A stretch of 64,000 nucleotides of DNA from Parendozoicomonas callyspongiae (GTDB lineage: Bacteria > Pseudomonadota > Gammaproteobacteria > Pseudomonadales > Endozoicomonadaceae). Shown in pieces: positions 1-9,876 of this stretch (position 1 is the first letter of the stretch; every line of letters begins with the position of its first letter). The translations under genes and the position numbers were made by a program. Below the pieces are notes generated by a model. That model searched no databases. It had not been told where the DNA came from and saw only the letters and a list, made by a program, of their open reading frames with translations. The DNA lies in NCBI RefSeq assembly GCF_023502345.1, contig NZ_JAMFLX010000007.1, forward strand, positions 62,001 through 126,000, given 5' to 3'.

Positions 1-466
1 CCCCAAGACCAACAAAGTGTTCAAAGAGGCTTTTATCAGCAACATTTGTAATTGTTGATATATACCACTCTTTTAGCGATCCCACTGCAAGATCAGTTCT
101 TAAAATTCCATCTAACGAGAAGCGTGGAGCAAATTTAAGGAAGAAGTTATCTTTCTTATGGAGGTCATCCTTAGAGCTATTAAAAATATCAAATACATCC
201 AGATAACCATACAAGCTTACGATCCCATTCCGACCGCCAAACTCCATTTCAAAATATGTATCTTTCTCATTCCCAAATGGGAGTTTGTTATCCTGGCTCT
301 GCATCAAATTAAACTGGAACCATTTGTAATCATTCTTATGGATATCTCCATCCGAATAATCAGTCGCCAATGCCTGAGTACACCAGAACAATGCCAGTGC
401 GAAAATTGAAAATAGACTGGGAAAACCGCTATGGCGGTACACTTTTTTGCCAAAGTACTTCATCAT
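1..466 (-). CDS. ompK: OmpK/Tsx-family outer membrane channel, 3' part beyond window
   Basis: Reading the minus strand from the ATG at 466 gives an open frame of 155 codons that runs off the left edge, so only the N-terminal part is present. It begins with a signal peptide (hydrophobic stretch FSIFALALFW, then TQALA as the likely cleavage site). The mature protein starts TDYSDGDIHKNDYKW, followed by EMEFGGRNG and LKFAPRFSLD. These segments are typical of the OmpK/Tsx nucleoside-specific channel family, a 12-stranded beta-barrel of about 260-280 residues in the outer membrane. A GGAAG ribosome site lies just upstream of the start. The substrate (nucleosides or another small solute) cannot be told from this fragment. 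An ATG at 463 is an equally possible start. Confidence 0.85.
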   Translation of the reverse strand, partial: MMKYFGKKVYRHSGFPSLFSIFALALFWCTQALATDYSDGDIHKNDYKWFQFNLMQSQDNKLPFGNEKDTYFEMEFGGRNGIVSLYGYLDVFDIFNSSKDDLHKKDNFFLKFAPRFSLDGILRTDLAVGSLKEWYISTITNVADKSLFEHFVGLG

Positions 467-551
467 AACTTCCAGCAGCAATCTAACAAAAGACCGGTGA
501 AGTGTAGGCGGTCTTACAAAAACTGCAGGATCTGGTTAACAGAAAAAAAGA

Positions 552-557
552 TATAAT
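552..557 (+). promoter_or_regulatory. possible -10 box upstream of asmA
   Basis: A perfect TATAAT lies about 50 bases before the asmA start. No convincing -35 hexamer stands 16-18 bases upstream, so this is only a candidate. The space 467-605 separates the divergently transcribed ompK and asmA genes and must hold both of their promoters. Confidence 0.3.
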
Positions 558-605
558 CTCCGAACGGGACTATCACCTGTAAACGGAAATCAGGGAGCTA
601 ACAGG

Positions 606-2684
606 ATGAAAGGTTTAGTCAAATGGGTGGGCGGCATTATTGCTGCTCTGGTAATTCTGATTGTGCTTGCAGCTATTGTTCTGCCACAGGTTATTGATCC
701 TAATGACTACCGCGATGACATCTCTGCCCTGGTGAAAGATGAAACGGGAATGACTCTCTCTATTAATGGAGAGATTGGCTGGTCGGTTTTCCCATGGCTG
801 GGCCTGAGCCTGAATGATCTGCAGATTGATGACACGCACCAGAAAAAACTGGGCAGCCTTCAGTATGCTGCCGTTGAAGTAAAACTCCTGCCTCTATTAA
901 GCCGCAAAGTCAAAGTTTCAAAGCTGGAACTGAAAGGGCTGTCTCTTGATATGGAAGTTAATGCTCAGGGGCAAGCCAACTGGGAACCTGCCAAAAAGCA
1001 GGAAACAGCACAGGTACCTACGCAAACATCACCAACGCCTTCACCTTCTGCACAGGAAGAAAAATCCTCTGGCAGCCTGCCGGAGTTTGATATCTCTGCC
1101 ATTGCCATTACAGACCTTAATGTGACTTACCGGGATATCCCGGCCAAGCGCACAGTCTCTATTACTGATGCCCGCCTTGAGACTGGAGCCGTTCGCCCGG
1201 GTCAGCCATTCCAGCTCAGCTCTTCTTTCAATTTGAAGAACACTAACCCTGTCATCGCTACAGGTATTTCCCTGGAAGGTATGATCACACCAGACAGCGC
1301 CAACGCCATGTATAAGGCAGAAAACCTAAAGCTCTCGGTCACACCTCTTAATGTCAGCAATCCGGAAACCCTTGCACTTAGAGGTCATGCAGTGGTTAAG
1401 GGAAGTGATATTTCAGGGGATATCAAAGTCAATCCACTGGATCTTGCCCTTCTTATGCAACAGCTGAAACTCCCTGTTCCAGCTCTGTCCGGTGGGGATA
1501 AGGTTTTGCGTAAAGTCAGCCTGGGAACAACGTTTACCAAAAAAGGGAATCGGGTTGATCTGAACAAGGTATCTGCATCATTTGATGATTTCAGTCTGAA
1601 TGGAACAATTGCAGTCACTGACCTCAAAAAACAGGCCATTGCCTTCAACATTACCGGTAATGATCTGATTGTTGACCCATATCTTCCGATCGCAACAGCT
1701 GATCAACAGGCAGCAGATAAACCTGCACAAACTTCTGGCAACGCATCAGGAAAACCATCTGGCAGCACTTCTCCAGCCTCAACCGGGGATGAAGTCATTA
1801 TCCCGGTTGATACGATCAAAAGCCTGAATATCAAAGGTTCTGCACAGCTGAACTCTTTGACAGTAAAAGGGCTGCTGTTTGAAAAACCAACGCTGGAAGT
1901 GAAAGCAGCGAATGGCAATGCCCAAGTCACCAAACTGAATGCTGGCTTCTATAAAGGTGTGATTGATGCTGCTGCCGGTGTTGATGTCAGTGGCCTGCTG
2001 GCCAAGCGCCCAAGGGTTTCTGCCCGAGCAGATATCAAGGCCATCAATCTCGAAGCCCTGTCGGCACAGATTGTCGATTTGAAAAAAATTACCGGCAAAA
2101 CCAATGCTGATCTGAAAGTTGTTGGCCATGGTCTGACCCAGAATCAGATTACCCGTAGCCTGAATGGTGAAGTCGACTTCAGCCTTGTTGATGGGGCACT
2201 CCTTGGAACCAACTTTAATAAGTCAGTCTGCGGTCTGGTCGCCCAGGTTCGTAAAGAAAAATTGACCAAAACCGACTGGCCTGACAAAACTGAGTTCAAG
2301 GCTTTAAAAGGCAGCGTCAAAATCATTGATGGCGTTGCCCGCAACCGTGATCTGACGGCCGCTCTTGATCAGCTCAATCTGAAAGGTGATGGAGAAGTTA
2401 ATCTGGTTAACCAGACCATGGATTATCACCTTGGTCTCACCATTACCGGCGATACCGCTTCTGAAGAAGAGTCAGCCTGCCGGATCAATGAGAAGTATGC
2501 CGACATATCCTGGCCTCTGCGCTGTAAAGGCAGGCTTGGCGAAAGCGGTCTTTGCGGAGTTGATGAGCAGCGTCTTGGCAAAACCATTGGCAAAATTCTT
2601 GAGCAGGAAGCCAAAGACAAGATCCGCAAAAAACTGGAAGAAAAGCTTGGCGGCTCTCTGAAAGACCTGTTTAAAAAGAAGTAA
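606..2684 (+). CDS. asmA: AsmA family protein
   Basis: The 692-residue product has one N-terminal membrane anchor (about residues 6-28, hydrophobic IIAALVILIVLAAIVLP). A long periplasmic part follows, with an AsmA N-terminal domain and a C-terminal AsmA_2-like domain around residues 460-640. Two low-complexity Pro/Ser/Thr linkers sit near residues 130-155 and 375-395. AsmA-like proteins are inner-membrane-anchored members of the group thought to bridge or move lipids between membranes, and asmA mutations affect outer membrane biogenesis in E. coli. It is slightly longer than E. coli AsmA (617). The order asmA-mutY-yggX is common in gammaproteobacteria, which supports the call. The ATG has a GGGAGC site upstream. 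Confidence 0.9.
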   Translation: MKGLVKWVGGIIAALVILIVLAAIVLPQVIDPNDYRDDISALVKDETGMTLSINGEIGWSVFPWLGLSLNDLQIDDTHQKKLGSLQYAAVEVKLLPLLSRKVKVSKLELKGLSLDMEVNAQGQANWEPAKKQETAQVPTQTSPTPSPSAQEEKSSGSLPEFDISAIAITDLNVTYRDIPAKRTVSITDARLETGAVRPGQPFQLSSSFNLKNTNPVIATGISLEGMITPDSANAMYKAENLKLSVTPLNVSNPETLALRGHAVVKGSDISGDIKVNPLDLALLMQQLKLPVPALSGGDKVLRKVSLGTTFTKKGNRVDLNKVSASFDDFSLNGTIAVTDLKKQAIAFNITGNDLIVDPYLPIATADQQAADKPAQTSGNASGKPSGSTSPASTGDEVIIPVDTIKSLNIKGSAQLNSLTVKGLLFEKPTLEVKAANGNAQVTKLNAGFYKGVIDAAAGVDVSGLLAKRPRVSARADIKAINLEALSAQIVDLKKITGKTNADLKVVGHGLTQNQITRSLNGEVDFSLVDGALLGTNFNKSVCGLVAQVRKEKLTKTDWPDKTEFKALKGSVKIIDGVARNRDLTAALDQLNLKGDGEVNLVNQTMDYHLGLTITGDTASEEESACRINEKYADISWPLRCKGRLGESGLCGVDEQRLGKTIGKILEQEAKDKIRKKLEEKLGGSLKDLFKKK

Positions 2685-2704
2685 TTCTCAAGCAAACTAG
2701 CGTC

Positions 2705-2736
2705 AAACAGGCTTCCTGGAGGGAGCCTGTTTTTTA
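2705..2736 (+). terminator. Rho-independent terminator after asmA
   Basis: AAACAGGCTTCC and GGGAGCCTGTTT form a long stem with a four-base loop, followed by a T run. It lies 20 bases after the asmA stop and before mutY, so asmA and mutY may be transcribed partly independently. Confidence 0.8.
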
Positions 2737-2764
2737 TTCCAATACCCTAAACAGCAGACAATGA

Positions 2765-3832
2765 ATGCCAGATAGTTCCGACCTTCAGCAAATTCAGCAA
2801 GCCATTCTTGACTGGTATGACGAACATGGTCGCAAAACCCTGCCCTGGCAGCACAATATTAACCCTTACCGGGTCTGGCTAAGTGAAGTGATGCTCCAGC
2901 AAACCACTGTTGTTGCAGTTATCCCTTACTTTGAAAGGTTTACTGAAAAGTTTCCCACTGTTGCTGATTTGGCTGCCGCTGAAGTTGATGCCGTACTCCA
3001 TCTGTGGAGTGGGCTTGGGTATTACAGTCGTGCCCGAAACCTCCATAAAGCGGCACAGATGGTCGTTAATGATTTCGATGGAGAGTTTCCAAATAATCTG
3101 GTTGGTCTGCAGAAGCTCCCTGGAGTAGGCCGTTCAACAGCTGGGGCTATAGCCAGTATCAGCATGGAAATCCGGGCTCCCATCCTCGATGGAAATGTGA
3201 AGCGGGTTTTATGCCGTCTCCATGCGGTGAGTGGCTGGCCGGGTAAGTCTTCAGTCGCCAAAGAGTTATGGGATCTTTCAGAGAGATATACGCCTGAAAC
3301 ACGTCTGCCTGCCTGGACACAGGCCATGATGGATATGGGTGCAACCCTCTGTACTCGAAGCAAGCCTGACTGTTCAAATTGCCCGATCTCAAACTGGTGT
3401 GAAGCTCATATGATGGGCAAAGAAACCAGATTTCCGGAGTCCAAACCCAAAAAAGTGTTGCCAGAAAGGCAGACCTGCATGCTGATGATTATCAACCAGC
3501 ATGGAGAGGTTCTTCTGGAGAAGCGTCCACCAGCAGGCATCTGGGGAGGGCTATGGAGTTTTCCTGAAATTGATGCCGCTGAAGAGTTGGTGGAAACAGT
3601 TGAAAGCACGCTTGGTATGCAGCTGTCTGATGCAGAAACATGGGACAGCTTCCGACATACCTTCAGCCATTATCATCTCGATATTGAACCGGTAAAGGGT
3701 TTTGTTGATACCCAGCCCTCATCTATTGCCGATGGCGATCAGCAGGCATGGTGTCCAATGGATAAGGTCACGGACTTGGGATTGCCTGCCCCGGTGAAAA
3801 ACCTTCTTTTGCGACTCCAGAAGAGCATATAG
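2765..3832 (+). CDS. mutY: A/G-specific adenine DNA glycosylase MutY
   Basis: This 355-residue enzyme removes adenine mispaired with 8-oxoguanine in base excision repair. Visible signatures are the catalytic Glu41 in [10 protein letters not shown], the helix-hairpin-helix [13 protein letters not shown] near residues 118-130, and Asp142 in ILDGNVKR. The [4Fe-4S] ligands Cys196, Cys203, Cys206 and Cys212 have the family spacing C-x6-C-x2-C-x5-C. The C-terminal third (from about residue 230) is the NUDIX-like domain that recognises 8-oxoG. Length matches E. coli MutY (350). In most relatives yggX follows directly. Here a large gene on the opposite strand intervenes, and the last 65 bases of mutY overlap its 3' end. 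Confidence 0.97.
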   Translation: MPDSSDLQQIQQAILDWYDEHGRKTLPWQHNINPYRVWLSEVMLQQTTVVAVIPYFERFTEKFPTVADLAAAEVDAVLHLWSGLGYYSRARNLHKAAQMVVNDFDGEFPNNLVGLQKLPGVGRSTAGAIASISMEIRAPILDGNVKRVLCRLHAVSGWPGKSSVAKELWDLSERYTPETRLPAWTQAMMDMGATLCTRSKPDCSNCPISNWCEAHMMGKETRFPESKPKKVLPERQTCMLMIINQHGEVLLEKRPPAGIWGGLWSFPEIDAAEELVETVESTLGMQLSDAETWDSFRHTFSHYHLDIEPVKGFVDTQPSSIADGDQQAWCPMDKVTDLGLPAPVKNLLLRLQKSI

Positions 3833-6800
3833 AGACAACAGCTTTACTGGAGTCGGTGACTGGAACCTTTATCGGGCTCAGATAAAGGTCTACCAATGGA
3901 TAAAGACCACTGACTATTCCCAGAATGTAATCCGGAATTTTGAATCCTGCTTTGCCAAGGCAGTTGATTGTGTTTTCCAGCTGCCCTGAGCACAGCAGCA
4001 GCATTGCTGTATTGTAAAAATCTTCAGCAGTCATGCGTCGGTCAATGGGTGGGATAATCTGTTCTATTGCACGTCCTGCCACATGCTGATAATCGTCACC
4101 ATACTTTTCTTTCAGCCTGGCTATCAGGCTAAGACGAATAAGGTACAGGCGAAGGGCGAAATCAATATTACAGCGTTCATTATTTCCGGTGCGATCTTTG
4201 GCACTTTTACAACCACTGGCAATACACATTTGCAGCATCCGTCCAAGTTCGCTGATGGCATTGGGGAATATAAATGGCTGTTCCATCAAATCATGGTGCA
4301 GATTTTTTGAAAACATGTGGCGCAACAGATGGGACAGCTCCTCAATTTCCTGACGTACTACCGGGTCAAGAGTTTCCTGGTTTCTATCCAGAAACTGCTG
4401 AACAAAGCTGTTTGGCGTCATCGAAGTATCAGGATCGAGAGTACCAAATAACCTCTCAAAGGTTTGCTTATTGTACTCATCAGCATTAACCCATGTTCGC
4501 GCAAACTGCAGCTTTTTGGAGAATGCCAGCTGGTTACAGGGGCATACAAACATAAAAATATCAGGCTTTACTTTGATTTTGCCCGCCGTTCCATCGCTAC
4601 TTCTGACAGACAGCTCAACCACCTGATGATTGAGCCTGTTCAGCTTTCTGAAAACTTTTTCACACCATAGTTTTTCATCATCAACACTGGGAATACTTGA
4701 GAATGCTCCACGAAGAATATCGGGACTTAAAAGGCAGTTATAGAATATTGGCAGATCTACACACTTGTCTGGCGTATTAAATGCTTCCTCCATCTCTTGC
4801 TTATGAAATGCCAGACCGCAGATCAGAAGCATTTCATCCATCCGAATTTTTGTAACACGCTTTCTTTCAGATCTTTTTGAAATGGCAAAGGCGTATGGAA
4901 CACCAATACGAACTTCTTTCAGCACTACTTCTTCGCCGCATTTAACAGTGGTCACTGTTGAATTCACAGCATGCTCCGCATCACGCAAACATGAAGGGAT
5001 GACGACTCCATCATGACCACAGGGATCTGCCTCTCCACAAACGCCACGTACATTCAGTCGGAAGCAGGCTGGGGGTTTATGCGAGATTTCAATTCCGTGG
5101 TATTCACCATCAAAGAGATACATCAAAGACTTTGTTTCTTCCTCGGCAGGAGTCTGGCGAATCGCTTCAAGTCTCATACGCTCATAGGTTTTTTCTGTCG
5201 TACCGAACCCCTTTAATATGAGCATCAGAGCCTTTTCACAGGAATCTATCTCCCTGACCATCATTGCCCCCTCGACGTGAGGTTTCTGCTCTTTTTTCCA
5301 TAGGTCTATTGCATCAACAGCTTCCACTGCCACGGCTGGATTATCATGACTAACAGCTTTTCCTGCTGCCTTGACCATAATCCTTAGACATTTATTCCAG
5401 TTGCCTTCATTCCTGAAATCATTACCCCGCAAAGCTTCAAAAGCTTTTGCCGCTTTTTCAAGCTTCGCTTCCAGTGCCTGTATATCCTTTTCCAAAGCTT
5501 CGAAATACCCCAGGCTGTCATCAATAGAAATATCGGTTCTCAGACTCTCCCTGAGCACTTTCAGATCTCGATGAAGACCATGAATTTGTGAAGCTGTTTC
5601 TATATAAGACAAGTTATAAAATGTTCCCAGATCAGCCGCCGCACCGATAAGAACCTTCTCTGCCTGATGTAATAACCGAATCAGGTCACCGCCTAGTGAG
5701 GGTGTAACGATTCCACTGGGATATGCATTAAGAAAATCATCATCACTGGTAAGCACATTGACAAAATCATGCCTCCATACAGGAGGAACTAAACACAAGA
5801 CCTTGCAGGTGTGCGGCATCATCGAATGGAACATCGTCTTATATTCCAAAAGAAAGCCACAAAACTGGGCACACACGTCTTCGTCATTTCCAGATATGGA
5901 ACTGCCAATCCGCAACATACGAAGACAGTAAGCACTGATTCGATCCTGTTCCCAGAGAGACAGTGATAATGGTTTGACCTTCCACTGAAGTTCAATGGCC
6001 TTGCAAATGGGAGAGCTTGGATTTTCAAAATCCAGGATAGAAGCCAGCCTTGAGTTTCTTAGTGTGCAAATCTGCACATCACTTGGGACATAAGCACTGG
6101 ATAAAGAGGAGGAACTACGGCTGAGCTCAAACACATCTGTAAGGCTTCCACCAGAAACTGATGCTTCACTTGAGCTTATAGAAACAGTGTCGTATCCACT
6201 TCCATAATCCTGATCGTTCAGCCCCTGAATAAGCTCAATAACCAGCCCCGTCTTTGGAAGTTTGAGTTCTCCTTTCATCTCAGCAACGATTTTTTCTTCA
6301 TGGTGATTTAGCTTTAACTTTCTTTCCTTCTGTTCTGATTTTTCTTTGAAAAGTCCTTTGGGAAACCATGGCCTTTTCTCAGAGTGTGGCGATGGGGAGG
6401 AAGACCACGGAAAAGTTCTTTTGGCCTTCATTGAAGCCAGAAGAGATGGAGATATGGATTTGGCCTGACCTGGCCTGGGCATTCCACTGCGAGTCAGTTG
6501 TTTCTCAACATCACTCATTCTCTGTGAAAACTCTCGCCCTTCTAACAACTCACTTTCATCCAGATTTGGTGATCTTGGCAGAGAATGTCTCCCAGATATA
6601 GAAATGGGAGCAGCTCTTGGTATTGTTTGTGATAGTGAGAAAGGTGGAGTAGTGGAGTCGTCTATCTCCAGATCAGGTGATTCAACTCTCTTTTCCAGAA
6701 GTCTGTCCAATTCAGTTTTGCCTCCCGAAACCTTCACTGCTGGTTTGGTTGGCAGAGACAGTGTCATTCTCCTTCTTCGATGTTCAGCATCCACAGGTGG

Positions 6801-7055
6801 CGGCGGAGCCGGCCGCGAAGGCTTGGGCTTTGGGCGTTCCTGTTGTGACAGAGTCGCTCTTCTTTCTTTGAGTGATGTGCCCTGAACCTGAGAGGAAGCG
6901 CCCGGAAGAAAATCAGGCTCTCCTTTATATTTTTCGGATGAAACAAAGCGCCCTGTTACAGGATCTTTAACTGGCTTGGGAGCTATCGGTGGGCGATATG
7001 AGCCTCCAGTCTGGCTAACCGGGCTCTGAAAAGGTTTATCTACTGCAGATGCCAT
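3768..7055 (-). CDS. putative phosphoinositide phosphatase effector with SopB/INPP4-type CX5R motif
   Basis: A 1095-residue protein with no signal peptide. Residues 949-957 read CKSAKDRTG (bases 4185-4211). This matches the P-loop of the SopB/IpgD bacterial effectors (CKSGKDRTG) and of animal inositol polyphosphate 4-phosphatases (CKSAKDRT), with nucleophile Cys949 and phosphate-binding Arg955. The first 330 residues look disordered: a proline-rich basic patch near 75-95 ([12 protein letters not shown], then RRRR) and a serine-rich stretch near 290-325. The middle and C-terminal parts are helical and of unknown fold. By analogy it could dephosphorylate host phosphoinositides after delivery, which is inference. 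The gene sits between mutY and yggX, normally neighbours, and its last 21 or so codons are antisense to the mutY 3' end. An AGGA site lies 10 bases before the ATG. The motif is certain; the function is probable. Confidence 0.65.
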   Translation of the reverse strand: MASAVDKPFQSPVSQTGGSYRPPIAPKPVKDPVTGRFVSSEKYKGEPDFLPGASSQVQGTSLKERRATLSQQERPKPKPSRPAPPPPVDAEHRRRRMTLSLPTKPAVKVSGGKTELDRLLEKRVESPDLEIDDSTTPPFSLSQTIPRAAPISISGRHSLPRSPNLDESELLEGREFSQRMSDVEKQLTRSGMPRPGQAKSISPSLLASMKAKRTFPWSSSPSPHSEKRPWFPKGLFKEKSEQKERKLKLNHHEEKIVAEMKGELKLPKTGLVIELIQGLNDQDYGSGYDTVSISSSEASVSGGSLTDVFELSRSSSSLSSAYVPSDVQICTLRNSRLASILDFENPSSPICKAIELQWKVKPLSLSLWEQDRISAYCLRMLRIGSSISGNDEDVCAQFCGFLLEYKTMFHSMMPHTCKVLCLVPPVWRHDFVNVLTSDDDFLNAYPSGIVTPSLGGDLIRLLHQAEKVLIGAAADLGTFYNLSYIETASQIHGLHRDLKVLRESLRTDISIDDSLGYFEALEKDIQALEAKLEKAAKAFEALRGNDFRNEGNWNKCLRIMVKAAGKAVSHDNPAVAVEAVDAIDLWKKEQKPHVEGAMMVREIDSCEKALMLILKGFGTTEKTYERMRLEAIRQTPAEEETKSLMYLFDGEYHGIEISHKPPACFRLNVRGVCGEADPCGHDGVVIPSCLRDAEHAVNSTVTTVKCGEEVVLKEVRIGVPYAFAISKRSERKRVTKIRMDEMLLICGLAFHKQEMEEAFNTPDKCVDLPIFYNCLLSPDILRGAFSSIPSVDDEKLWCEKVFRKLNRLNHQVVELSVRSSDGTAGKIKVKPDIFMFVCPCNQLAFSKKLQFARTWVNADEYNKQTFERLFGTLDPDTSMTPNSFVQQFLDRNQETLDPVVRQEIEELSHLLRHMFSKNLHHDLMEQPFIFPNAISELGRMLQMCIASGCKSAKDRTGNNERCNIDFALRLYLIRLSLIARLKEKYGDDYQHVAGRAIEQIIPPIDRRMTAEDFYNTAMLLLCSGQLENTINCLGKAGFKIPDYILGIVSGLYPLVDLYLSPIKVPVTDSSKAVVSICSSGVAKEGFSPGQAIPSP

Positions 7056-7212
7056 TTTGCTTTGTTCCTGCCTGAGTGCCTCCTATATCTGACAACTCAG
7101 GAGTTTTTTCTCACTAAACAGGCTGGTTACCTCTAACAACATTCTCAGCCAGCCCGTAAGCGAGTAATATTCCCGGAATTCCTGCATTTCTAGATTTAAT
7201 CGGAGTAGTGCC

Positions 7213-7485
7213 ATGTCCCGCAAAGTTAACTGCATCAAACTGGGCAGAGAAGCTGAAGGCCTGACAATTCCCCCAATGCCCGGCCCAAAGGGACAGTGGT
7301 TGTTTGAAAACGTCTCCCAGGAAGCCTGGCAGATGTGGCTGCAGCACCAGACCCGCCTGATTAATGAAAAGCACCTGAGTCTGATCGAACCGGAAGCACG
7401 TAAATATCTGGCCGAGCAGATGGAGAAATTCCTGAAAGGCGAAAGCTACGATCAGGCAGAAGGATACGTTCCAGAAAATAAATAA
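7213..7485 (+). CDS. yggX: YggX family Fe(2+)-trafficking protein
   Basis: A 90-residue protein of the usual family length, with the conserved Cys7 ([12 protein letters not shown]), [18 protein letters not shown] and the C-terminal GYVPE. YggX is a small cytosolic protein linked to protection of iron-sulfur clusters from oxidative damage and to iron handling. Its usual linkage to mutY, itself an Fe-S enzyme, is broken here by the inserted phosphatase-like gene. The start ATG is preceded by a weak GGAG located 10-13 bases upstream. Confidence 0.95.
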   Translation: MSRKVNCIKLGREAEGLTIPPMPGPKGQWLFENVSQEAWQMWLQHQTRLINEKHLSLIEPEARKYLAEQMEKFLKGESYDQAEGYVPENK

Positions 7486-7497
7486 CCCTTTGATTCG

Positions 7498-7519
7498 CCC
7501 TGAAAAATCCCTTTCAGGG
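7498..7519 (+). terminator. hairpin after yggX
   Basis: CCCTGAAA and TTTCAGGG form a perfect 8-bp stem with a short loop 12 bases after the yggX stop. There is no downstream T run, so termination would be weak or factor-assisted. Confidence 0.5.
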
Positions 7520-7561
7520 TGGCAGACATCGGCATTATCCCCTAAAACTGCCGCGCGGGTG

Positions 7562-7590
7562 TTGACTCTGTCTGACTAAAACAGTTTAAT
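7562..7590 (+). promoter_or_regulatory. sigma-70 promoter of the tRNA-Phe operon
   Basis: TTGACT (7562-7567) and TTTAAT (7585-7590) are separated by exactly 17 bases. A G+C-rich discriminator (ACGCCCGC) follows, of the kind seen at stringently controlled stable-RNA promoters. The first tRNA begins 20 bases downstream. Confidence 0.8.
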
Positions 7591-7610
7591 ACGCCCGCAC
7601 TTGCTGCAGT

Positions 7611-7686
<76 letters not shown>

Positions 7687-7726
7687 TCTATTTCCTGCAG
7701 TAAGACAAAATTTAGGCGCAAGCCAA

Positions 7727-7802
<76 letters not shown>

Positions 7803-7807
7803 TATTT

Positions 7808-7841
7808 AAAAGCTCGAAGCTTAACGGCTTCGAGCTTTTTT
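7808..7841 (+). terminator. Rho-independent terminator of the tRNA-Phe operon
   Basis: AAAAGCTCGAAGC pairs perfectly with GCTTCGAGCTTTT over 13 bp around a six-base loop, and the stem runs into a T tract. It begins six bases after the second tRNA. Confidence 0.92.
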
Positions 7842-8134
7842 CATTCCAGGTAAGCTTTATATTTCCAGCAGTTTTTATATCACTGCATTTCTTGTCTTCC
7901 CCCCAAAGTTGTTAAGGGTAACTTTCACAGTTATAGCCATGATAAGAAAACAACGGCTAACCCTACCTAATCCACCACAGTTCTTCGTACAGATTCCCAC
8001 TGCAACTGCCAACTGTACATTGGTACCCTTGTTCAGAACGCAATTTTCCCCGTCAAATTCAGTGAACCTGACTATTACCGCCTTTGACTCAAAATTTCAC
8101 AATGCAGTCATGGATGAACAGGGCGACTGACTGA
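7842..8134. other. intergenic stretch with no convincing gene
   Basis: About 290 bases between the tRNA operon terminator and a small open frame. A 73-codon frame starting with TTG at 7909 has no ribosome site and no recognisable product, so I do not call it. I see no repeat or regulatory structure here. Confidence 0.6.
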
Positions 8135-8344
8135 TTATCCACTTCACTGGTAGAAACATTTGCTGGTGATCCGACTTTTGCCGGTCCGTTAGCCGGAGTC
8201 CAGTTGGGACTCTCCGTCTACCACATTACCGAAGAAGCCGTAAAAGAAGTCGTTGATTCCGAAGTGTACGAAAAACAAGTCGGCATGATGGAAATGGTAC
8301 TTCCGGTTGAAGAGATTGCAGCTGAGATGACTCAGTTCCGCTAA
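8135..8344 (+). pseudogene. possible gene remnant without a start codon
   Basis: An open frame of 69 codons follows a stop at 8132-8134 and ends with TAA at 8342-8344. It reads like real protein (for example [20 protein letters not shown] and [11 protein letters not shown]) and has balanced composition. No ATG or GTG with a ribosome site occurs in its first half. It is therefore probably the 3' end of a broken gene. I do not recognise the family. It lies between the tRNA-Phe genes and a repressor gene, a place where an old integration event would be plausible. Confidence 0.35.
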
Positions 8345-8407
8345 CTCCCGTCAGCCCGCGACAACTTTCTTGTTCCTGCGCCCTGGTGTGGGAACAAGTT
8401 ATCTGCT

Positions 8408-9067
8408 TTACATGGAACGGGCGCACCATACGATCTTGCCAACTACTTGATTAGTCTCGTGATCCAGCCCTGAAATTGCCCAGCCTGGATATTCCGGGTT
8501 ATCACTGATGACCTTTACTTCCTCCTTGCCGGGTTTCAGTCTTTTGGCCATCAGACCATCTTCGGTATGGATCAGGTACAACCCTTCATGCTGAACAGTC
8601 TTACGTGTTGTATCCACCAGCACTTGGTCACTGTCCTGCAGGGTTGGCAGCATGCTGTCACCGCGAATGCTGACAAACGCCAGGCTCTCTCCAGATACAC
8701 CCAGCTGACGGGAAAGAAATGTACGGGTAAAAGCAAAATAGTCGCTGATATCTTCTGCCAGTACAGCCGAACCGAAGCCAGCACTGGCCTGAACATCAAA
8801 CATCGGGGCATAAACCAGTTCTTTATCAGGTGCACTACCCGTTGGCTGGCTACCTTCACTCTGTTCGCCTGTCAGCAACCAGTTCAGGTCAACCTTAAAC
8901 TCTTCATATAGAGATTCGAGATAGGCCATGGATGGACGGCTTGCACCACGACAGATTTTATAGATATGGGAAGCGGACTTTCCGGTTTGCTCTGCAAACT
9001 GCTTCTTATTACCCTGAGCTAACTGGTCAACGATAAGCTGGAAACGACGGGCAAAAGCACTGGCCAT
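8408..9067 (-). CDS. S24 family (LexA/CI-like) self-cleaving repressor
   Basis: A 219-residue regulator. The N-terminal helix-turn-helix lies at about residues 20-50 (KKQFAEQTGKSASHIYKICR). The C-terminal S24 domain has the Ala96-Gly97 cleavage site (QASAGFGS), the nucleophile Ser138 (RGDSMLPTL) and the catalytic Lys175 (LMAKRL). All three elements needed for RecA-stimulated autoproteolysis are present. I chose the ATG at 9067 rather than an upstream in-frame start at 9151 because the extra 28 residues lie outside the domain. Such proteins repress prophage or SOS-linked genes. No phage genes flank it, so it may be a domesticated repressor of its own promoter or of distant targets. Confidence 0.85.
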   Translation of the reverse strand: MASAFARRFQLIVDQLAQGNKKQFAEQTGKSASHIYKICRGASRPSMAYLESLYEEFKVDLNWLLTGEQSEGSQPTGSAPDKELVYAPMFDVQASAGFGSAVLAEDISDYFAFTRTFLSRQLGVSGESLAFVSIRGDSMLPTLQDSDQVLVDTTRKTVQHEGLYLIHTEDGLMAKRLKPGKEEVKVISDNPEYPGWAISGLDHETNQVVGKIVWCARSM

Positions 9068-9200
9068 GAAAACTGAACTCTGAATACTGCTTGGAAGAAA
9101 GGCGGTCAGTATACGGGAACAAAATAAAAACTGCTCTGTACTTCCCTTCAAACACCTTCATAAGATTTACCTTTCTCCTGAATCTGTGAGACATCCGGCA

Positions 9201-9800
9201 ATGAGCATTAACGCCGACCATTCCGAACTCCCGGCACTTACGTTTAAACCTTTAACACCAGAAACATGGGCTGCATTCGAGCAGTTGTTTGGTGAACGCG
9301 GCGCTTGCGGTGGCTGCTGGTGCATGTGGTGGAGGCTAAAGAACAAGGACTATGAAACGGGAAAAGGTGAAAGCAACCGAGTCGCAATCAAGAATATGGT
9401 CGACTCCGGTCGTATTCCCGGCATTCTTGCTTTTCACGATAACAAGCCTGTTGGATGGTGCTCAGTCTCTCCAAGAGAAGAATTTCTCCGGCTGGAAAAC
9501 TCCCGCATCTTCAAGCCTGTAGATAACCAGAAAGTATGGTCAATCGTCTGCCTGTTTGTGGATAAAACCTGCCGAAATATTGGTGTTTCAACACAGCTTA
9601 TTGAAGCAGCAATACGCCATGTGAAAGACCAGGGCGGCAGTATTGTTGAAGCTTATGCCGTTGAGCCCAAAACTGAAGCCAAGAAAGTTCCACCAGTCTT
9701 CGCCTTCAACGGTTTAGCTTCAGCCTACCGAAACGCCGGCTTTCAGGAGGTGCTTCGACGCTCTGAAAAACGGCCAATTATGCGCTTCGTTATCGATTAG
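9201..9800 (+). CDS. GNAT family N-acetyltransferase
   Basis: About 199 residues with a GNAT fold. A Cys/Trp-rich N-terminal motif (GACGGCWCMWW) is typical of one uncharacterised GNAT subfamily. It is followed by PVGWCSVSPREEF and an acetyl-CoA-binding segment near residues 110-130 (CLFVDKTCRNIGVSTQLI). The C-terminus has AYRNAGFQEV, the usual last strand-helix. The acceptor substrate is unknown. The ATG at 9201 is preferred over an in-frame GTG at 9186; neither has a strong ribosome site. It diverges from the S24 repressor, whose start lies about 130 bases away. Confidence 0.8.
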   Translation: MSINADHSELPALTFKPLTPETWAAFEQLFGERGACGGCWCMWWRLKNKDYETGKGESNRVAIKNMVDSGRIPGILAFHDNKPVGWCSVSPREEFLRLENSRIFKPVDNQKVWSIVCLFVDKTCRNIGVSTQLIEAAIRHVKDQGGSIVEAYAVEPKTEAKKVPPVFAFNGLASAYRNAGFQEVLRRSEKRPIMRFVID

Positions 9801-9876
9801 CAAATTCGCAGAAATGGAAAAGCGGGTACATCCAGTATCTCAATACAATTAAGCCATACAAACGTTGAGGTGAAAC

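Noticed and set aside
7909-8130. 73-codon plus-strand frame after the tRNA genes
   Set aside because: TTG start, no ribosome site, no recognisable sequence and no coding character on inspection.
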